Part shown: positions 59,390 to 64,000 of the stretch, one piece after another | How the letters are laid out: each line of letters begins with the position of its first letter | Position numbering within the stretch: position 1 is the stretch's first letter | DNA from: Arthrobacter ramosus | GTDB taxonomy: Bacteria; Actinomycetota; Actinomycetes; Actinomycetales; Micrococcaceae | Direction: 5' to 3' | NCBI RefSeq assembly: GCF_039535095.1 | Contig: NZ_BAAAWN010000001.1 | Span: 2,790,001-2,854,000 of the forward strand | DNA length: 64,000 nucleotides | Position numbers and translations under genes: made by a program | The notes under the pieces: generated by a model | Databases searched by the model: none | The model's input: only the letters and a program-made list of their open reading frames with translations | Told to the model about the DNA's origin: nothing

Positions 59390-61048
59390 TTACGCGAATG
59401 TGAAACTCGGCAGGCCGGCGGCAACTTCGCGCTCAGTAGCATCGAAGTAGTTATTGGCCCCACCCAGGTAAACGTTCACGTGGCGCTCCTCCCCTGGCAC
59501 GAGGGGGCCCGCCATCCAGGTGCTCGCGGTGCTCGTGGCGAGCACCGTTGAGGCGAAGACGCCGGAGGTGATGTCGTTCCAATTTTCTTGCGCGTCGCCG
59601 GACACCTCGACGGTGGAAGCACCGCGCTCGATCGCCTTGGCGATGACGCGGCCGATTAGATCGACGTTGTCGTCGATGCACGCGGGAAGGTTGGCCGAGG
59701 GGCTCTGCGGACCAGAGATCATGAACAGGTTCGGGAACCCGCTGACCGCCACGCCCATGAATGTGTGTGGGCCCTTGCTCCACTCATGACCAAGCGTCAC
59801 TCCATTTATGCCGTGTACGTCTAGATTCAGCAAGCCGCCAGTGATTGCGTCGAAGCCCGTCGCGAAAATGACATCATCGAGGCGGTATTCGACATCGCCC
59901 GCGACCAGGCCGCTCTCCGTGAAATGGCGGAGCGGGTCGGCCCGCAGGTTGACCAGTTTGACGTTCGGGCGGTTGTACGTCTCGTAATACCCGTGCCCGA
60001 CCGGCGGGCGCTTGCCGTTGAACGGATAGTCGCGAGGAGAGAGCATCTCTGCGACCTCGGGGTCCTTGACAATCTCGCGGATTTTCGAACGGATGAATTC
60101 GGCGGCGGAGTCGTTCACCTCTTGGCTGACCATCATGTCGTCAAAAGTGTCGAGGATGAACTTGAATCCGCCTCCCTGCCAGCCTGCCTCCCACACCTTG
60201 AGGCGTTCCGCTTCGGCCTTGTCGTGGCCGACTCGTCCCGGCGACGCAATTGCGGCGGCGAAAACCGAGTTCCGCACCAGTCGACGAATCTCGTCGTGCG
60301 ACTCTTTGAGCTGCTGCGCGTGGCTTTCGCTGATGTCGAAGTTCTGGCCGGGAATCGTATAACCGGGTGTCCTCTGAAATACGGTGAGCGTTTCCACGTC
60401 GGGGGCGATGACGGGAATGAGCTGTACGCCGGACGCGCCGGTGCCAACGACCCCTACCCGGCGGCCTGTGAGATCCACGCCCTCGGCGGGCCATTCAGCA
60501 GTTACCAGGACCCTACCTGCGAAGTCTTCGCGGCCCGGGAGCTTTGGGATCTTGGGCTCGGAGAAGAACCCCATGGCGCTTATCAAATATTTGCAGGTGA
60601 AGGCGCGGCCGTCGCGAAGCGTCACGGACCACAGTTTCTTGCCGTCGTCCCATTTGGCCCCGACCACGACGGTTTCGAACTCGATACTGCGGCGAAAATC
60701 GAAACGGTCAGCTACGTGGTTGAAGTAGCGCTGCAGCTCAGCCTGAGGAACGTTGCGTTGCGACCACGTCCATTCCTGATAGAGCTCCTCAGAGAATGTG
60801 AAGCCGTAATACCAGCTCTCACTGTCGGTACGCGCGCCGGGGTACCGGTTCCAATGCCATACGCCGCCCACGCTAGGGGCGGCTTCGAAAACGTGGACAT
60901 CGAGGCCCATCTCATCGCGAAGCTTGTGCAGTGCGTTGAGTCCGGCGAAGCCCGCGCCGACGATAATCGCATCGAAATGTCTTTTGCCGCTGGTCGTTCC
61001 GACTGCGGTGTCCGTTGTGGCCGAGGTGGTCAAAGGGAAGTCCTCCAT
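59390..61048 (-). CDS. Baeyer-Villiger-type flavin monooxygenase with altered fingerprint
   Basis: 552 residues. FAD Rossmann motif IIVGAGFAGLNALHKLRDE (residues 28-46), an NADPH motif GVVGTGASGVQLIPV, and GGVWHWNRYPGARTDSESWY, all typical of BVMOs such as cyclohexanone and phenylacetone monooxygenase. The BVMO fingerprint F-x-G-x3-H-x3-W-P reads FAGRVLVTAEWP: the key His is Val (residue 182). This His is usually needed for Baeyer-Villiger chemistry, so specificity may have changed. First gene of a leftward operon with LhgO and the epimerase. Confidence 0.9.
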   Translation of the reverse strand: MEDFPLTTSATTDTAVGTTSGKRHFDAIIVGAGFAGLNALHKLRDEMGLDVHVFEAAPSVGGVWHWNRYPGARTDSESWYYGFTFSEELYQEWTWSQRNVPQAELQRYFNHVADRFDFRRSIEFETVVVGAKWDDGKKLWSVTLRDGRAFTCKYLISAMGFFSEPKIPKLPGREDFAGRVLVTAEWPAEGVDLTGRRVGVVGTGASGVQLIPVIAPDVETLTVFQRTPGYTIPGQNFDISESHAQQLKESHDEIRRLVRNSVFAAAIASPGRVGHDKAEAERLKVWEAGWQGGGFKFILDTFDDMMVSQEVNDSAAEFIRSKIREIVKDPEVAEMLSPRDYPFNGKRPPVGHGYYETYNRPNVKLVNLRADPLRHFTESGLVAGDVEYRLDDVIFATGFDAITGGLLNLDVHGINGVTLGHEWSKGPHTFMGVAVSGFPNLFMISGPQSPSANLPACIDDNVDLIGRVIAKAIERGASTVEVSGDAQENWNDITSGVFASTVLATSTASTWMAGPLVPGEERHVNVYLGGANNYFDATEREVAAGLPSFTFA

Positions 61049-61349
61049 GACTTTCTGGTCTCGCGTGCCGAAGAACCTTGGCTCCCGTCATCGGAAGGCT
61101 TGGGTTGTGGATTCGGCGCCGTCCCGTCGTTGGCACAGCCGAGTTGTGAACATTCAATGCTTTGGCGCCTGTGAGTGTCAACGAATCGGTAATTGCAATG
61201 ATTTCTGGCTGGGATAACAAGTTTTGATTGGACGAAAACAACGGAATTGGCCCACGCTCAAGGAGGGCCAAATGCGGACCGTTGGAGTTCCGCACCAAGT
61301 CACGGCGAACACTGAAGTTCGGACCGTCCAAGCAGCACATAGGAGTGTA
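61049..61349. other. 301-bp divergent promoter region
   Basis: Between the leftward BVMO gene and the rightward transporter genes. The upstream frame extension to 61224 lacks support. AT-rich blocks near 61200-61230 (TGGGATAACAAGTTTTGATTG) may hold the rightward promoter. No clear palindrome. Confidence 0.4.
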
Positions 61350-62567
61350 ATGAAGCCACAGCTGAAGTCATCAGTACCTCGATTGCTCCTCTCAGCAATC
61401 GCAGTCACGAGCGTTATCGCACTGTCCGCTTGCTCGACCGAGGGAGGGTCGTCCGCCAGCTCTTCGTCTTTCGATAAGCCCTCCGAAGCGGACGCCCAGT
61501 TGGTCGCCGACTCGCACGCATTGGCGGATCTGGCCCGCGCGGGTTGGCTCGCCCCTTCAAACCTCTCCCCGTCGTCGCCTTCTGAGTTCAAAAGCTACGA
61601 CAAGTGGGTGGGGCCGACCAGCGCGCCCGCTCCGTCCCACACCGCGACCGTCGTGATCATTGCGAGCACCAAGCAGTCGCCGCCGGTAAACCAGTCCGCA
61701 GACGGCATCCGGCAGGCGGCCACGGCGCTTGGTTGGAAGACCAGCGAACTTGACGGTCTCGGTACCACCACTGGATACGAGGCGGCGTTCGACACCGCAC
61801 TCTCCCAGCACCCTGATGCCATCATCACGGTCGCTCTGCCAAGCCAGCAGGTCCAAGGAAAGCTTGCACAGGCAAAGAGCCAGGGCATCATCACCATTGG
61901 AGGTGCCGATGTCCCGCCGGATAAAGGGGCCGGCTCCATTCCCTACGACGCCTACGTCGAGTTCCCACAGTCAGCTCAGCTGGCACTTGTCGCATTCGAG
62001 GAAATTGCGCGGACCAACGGGCATGCCGACTCGATTGTGCTGACGGATCCGGCTTATCCGAACACCGACAACGGAACAAAGCTGTACTCCAGCATCATGG
62101 CAGGCTGTAAAGGCTGTACGACCCACAAGGGCTCGTATCTCGTGACTGACACCGGAGATGCGGGCAAGGTGACGGCCGTCATCAACGGAGCACTGGCGAA
62201 CGCTCCAAAGGCGACAACTCTGGTTATCCCCTTCTCGCTCGGACTCCCGGCCGTTGTACAAGCCGTCAAGGACAGCGGTCGGAAGATTGCTATCGTCACG
62301 AAAGACGGTGACAGTCAGGGACTCTCCCTCACTTATGACAAGTCAGTTTGGGCCGTCGGCGGCTCATCAACGACTTGGCTTGGTTGGGCGAGCATCGATC
62401 AGGTGATCCGGGGTATGGCTGGAAAACCTTATCTCGTTGGGGCCGAGACCGGCCTCGGAACGGCTCTCGTCACTCAGGAAAATGCGCCCAAGGACGCATC
62501 GATCGACTCGGTACCTGGTCTCCCGAACTACCAGGCTGAGTACAAGAAGATTTGGAACGTCAAATAG
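61350..62567 (+). CDS. sugar-type ABC transporter substrate-binding lipoprotein
   Basis: 405 residues from ATG 61350 (SD AGGAGTG). A signal peptide with lipobox LSAC (…VTSVIALSAC). The mature part is a type-1 periplasmic binding domain (TATVVIIASTKQSPPVNQSA; GIITIGGADVPPDKGAGSIP). Fold relatives bind sugars, autoinducer-2 or small polar metabolites. It sits beside the BVMO/LhgO operon (divergent) and precedes an RbsA-like ATPase gene, so it feeds this locus with its substrate (inference). Confidence 0.88.
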   Translation: MKPQLKSSVPRLLLSAIAVTSVIALSACSTEGGSSASSSSFDKPSEADAQLVADSHALADLARAGWLAPSNLSPSSPSEFKSYDKWVGPTSAPAPSHTATVVIIASTKQSPPVNQSADGIRQAATALGWKTSELDGLGTTTGYEAAFDTALSQHPDAIITVALPSQQVQGKLAQAKSQGIITIGGADVPPDKGAGSIPYDAYVEFPQSAQLALVAFEEIARTNGHADSIVLTDPAYPNTDNGTKLYSSIMAGCKGCTTHKGSYLVTDTGDAGKVTAVINGALANAPKATTLVIPFSLGLPAVVQAVKDSGRKIAIVTKDGDSQGLSLTYDKSVWAVGGSSTTWLGWASIDQVIRGMAGKPYLVGAETGLGTALVTQENAPKDASIDSVPGLPNYQAEYKKIWNVK

Positions 62568-64000
62568 TGACTCTTGTAAGCGAGGAGAAAGCCGAGCGAT
62601 TCGGACCGGGTCGTCCGTTCGCTCTCGAAGTCTCCGATGTCACCAAGGTGTACGGGGGTGAGGTGGCACTGGGAGGTGTCAGCCTCACCGTCGCCCCTGG
62701 TGAGATCCATGGTCTTCTCGGCGCCAACGGCGCCGGGAAGTCCACCCTGGTGCGGCTGACTTGCGGAGCGGAGAGCACGGATGGCGGCGAGATAAGCATC
62801 TGCGGACAGCGGTTGCCTAAGTCCACCGCATCGGCCGCGGCCGCAGCGCGGGCGTTAGGTCTGAGCTACATACATCAGGACCGTGCGCTCGCGGGGGACA
62901 TGTCCATCGCGGACAATATCTCCCTCACGGCGGGCTTCCCAAAGACTCGCCTCGGCCTAATCCGTGACGGCGTATCTGAACGGCGGGCGAGGTCGGCGCT
63001 CGATCGCGTGGGGATCGATCTGGACCCGCGGCAGCTCGTGAACGAGCTAACGATCGCGGAGCAGACTATGGTCGCGATTGCGCGGGCTTTGGCCGTCGAT
63101 GCCAAAGTCGTATTACTCGACGAGCCGACGGCCAACCTGGGCAAGCATGAATCAACGATGCTGTACGCCCGACTTCGGCGGCTTGCCAAGGACGGCGTCG
63201 CGATGGTGCTAATCACCCACGCGATCGACGAGGCGCTTGAGCACTGCGACCGGATTACAGTCCTGCGCAATGGCCTTGTCGCGGGCTCCGCGCCGTCGAA
63301 TGAATTGTCCGCGCGCGAACTAATCGGCATGATCGTCGGCGACGGCACTCCATCCGAAGGGGTGCGAGGCAACGTCAAGCCGTCCGGTGCAGTCCGACTT
63401 CGTGCTACCGGGGTCAGAACTGAGAGGTTGGGCCCAATCGACACGGACGTTCGGGCCGGCGAGATCCTCGGGATAACCGGAATGGCCGATTCGGGTCACC
63501 TGACGTTGGGTGAACTTCTCTTTGGTCAGTTAGAGCTTGAATCGGGCTCTCTCGAAGTCGACGGAGAGGACTTCATCCCTACGACGCCCGCCGCCGCGAT
63601 GCGCCGGGGCATAGGTTACGTGCCAGGCGACCGCATCCGTGACGGGTTAGCGACCGACCTGACAGCCCAGGAGAACCTTTTCCTTGATCGCCCGTATCGT
63701 CCGACCAACCCTGGAGCACGCGGCGCAGCCGCCGAACGGCGGGAGGCGATGCGCATCCTGACCGAGGCTGCTGTGAAGCCGCGGGACCCGAGCGCGGCAA
63801 TCGACACCCTCAGCGGTGGAAACATGCAGAAGGTGCTCATCGCAAGATGGCTGGCGAAGCAGCCCAGTCTCCTCGTGCTTAGCGAGCCAACGATCGGCGT
63901 CGACGTCGGGGCGCGAAACGAAATCTACGACCGCATTTATGCAGAAGCGGAACGTGGAGTCGGGGTGGTCGTGACTAGTAGCGACTTCGAAGAGATCGCA
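62567..64000 (+). CDS. RbsA-like sugar ABC transporter ATPase, 3' end outside window
   Basis: Starts at GTG 62567, sharing one base with the upstream stop (TAGTG). First NBD: Walker A GLLGANGAGKSTLVRL, a degenerate signature in NELTIAEQTMVAIARAL, and Walker B VVLLDEPTANLG. The second NBD lacks a normal Walker A (LGITGMADSGHLTLGELLFG) but has LSGGNMQKVLIARWLAKQPS and LVLSEPTIGVDVG. This is the RbsA/MglA two-domain pattern, where one site is degenerate. The reading frame runs to the window edge (about 478 of ~500 residues). Permease genes should follow. Confidence 0.9.
   Translation, partial: MTLVSEEKAERFGPGRPFALEVSDVTKVYGGEVALGGVSLTVAPGEIHGLLGANGAGKSTLVRLTCGAESTDGGEISICGQRLPKSTASAAAAARALGLSYIHQDRALAGDMSIADNISLTAGFPKTRLGLIRDGVSERRARSALDRVGIDLDPRQLVNELTIAEQTMVAIARALAVDAKVVLLDEPTANLGKHESTMLYARLRRLAKDGVAMVLITHAIDEALEHCDRITVLRNGLVAGSAPSNELSARELIGMIVGDGTPSEGVRGNVKPSGAVRLRATGVRTERLGPIDTDVRAGEILGITGMADSGHLTLGELLFGQLELESGSLEVDGEDFIPTTPAAAMRRGIGYVPGDRIRDGLATDLTAQENLFLDRPYRPTNPGARGAAAERREAMRILTEAAVKPRDPSAAIDTLSGGNMQKVLIARWLAKQPSLLVLSEPTIGVDVGARNEIYDRIYAEAERGVGVVVTSSDFEEIA

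Noticed and set aside
59924..61174. 416-codon plus-strand frame opposite the monooxygenase
   Set aside because: It is antisense to an intact flavin monooxygenase with clear motifs. No SD or domain.

Overview
The window is high-GC DNA with dense, mostly SD-led genes, frequent GTG starts and pervasive 4-nt ATGA/GTGA stop-start overlaps. Gene content points to an actinobacterium, most likely a Micrococcales soil degrader of the Arthrobacter/Microbacterium type. This placement is inferred from gene style only. No complete tRNA or rRNA gene and no CRISPR array was seen. Much of the window looks accessory: two decayed integrases, decayed insertion sequences, and catabolic cassettes.

Layout. (1) 1-1.1 kb: a decayed secreted-protein gene and an IS21-type transposase fragment. 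(2) 1.1-10.7 kb: a divergent catabolic locus. A leftward operon encodes an XRE-cupin regulator, a PDR/VanB-type reductase and an amidohydrolase with altered metal ligands. A rightward operon encodes a cytosine-deaminase-like amidohydrolase, an ABC importer (ATPase, permease, lipoprotein), an FAD-linked oxidase and a creatininase-family amidohydrolase. Two tandem GTTGA-N5-TCAAC palindromes lie in the divergent promoter. Together these suggest uptake and ring-opening of a small N-heterocycle or lactam. (3) 10.9-12.5 kb: a cupin and a DUF1275 membrane protein.

(4) 13.05-41.6 kb: a ~28.5 kb segment bounded by two identical 37-bp direct repeats. Each repeat resembles the 3' end of a tRNA-Leu gene, and each lies beside a decayed tyrosine integrase. 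The cargo is an isoprenoid/branched acyl-CoA catabolic island: MBL hydrolase, enoyl-CoA hydratases, acyl-CoA ligases, SDR, AtuA, a geranyl-CoA-carboxylase-like pair (alpha subunit frameshifted), FadB-like protein, thiolase and nitronate monooxygenase. It also holds a tandem TetR, twin GAF-LuxR regulators, a two-component flavin monooxygenase with twin NTF2-like proteins, and an aldehyde dehydrogenase.

(5) 41.6-49.3 kb: a patchwork defence region. It has a nucleotidyltransferase-like/unknown gene pair, a YefM-YoeB toxin-antitoxin, an AbiTii-domain protein framed by inverted IS3-type ends, an unrecognised 224-aa protein, IS1182 and IS3 remnants, and a broken AAA ATPase gene. (6) 49.3-64 kb: an alpha/beta hydrolase, a cyclic-nucleotide-binding/thioredoxin-reductase-like fusion, a LysR regulator divergent from an epoxide hydrolase, a patch of gene fragments, then an NAD-dependent epimerase, an LhgO-like oxidase, a Baeyer-Villiger-type monooxygenase with an altered fingerprint, and a sugar-type ABC importer that runs off the right edge.
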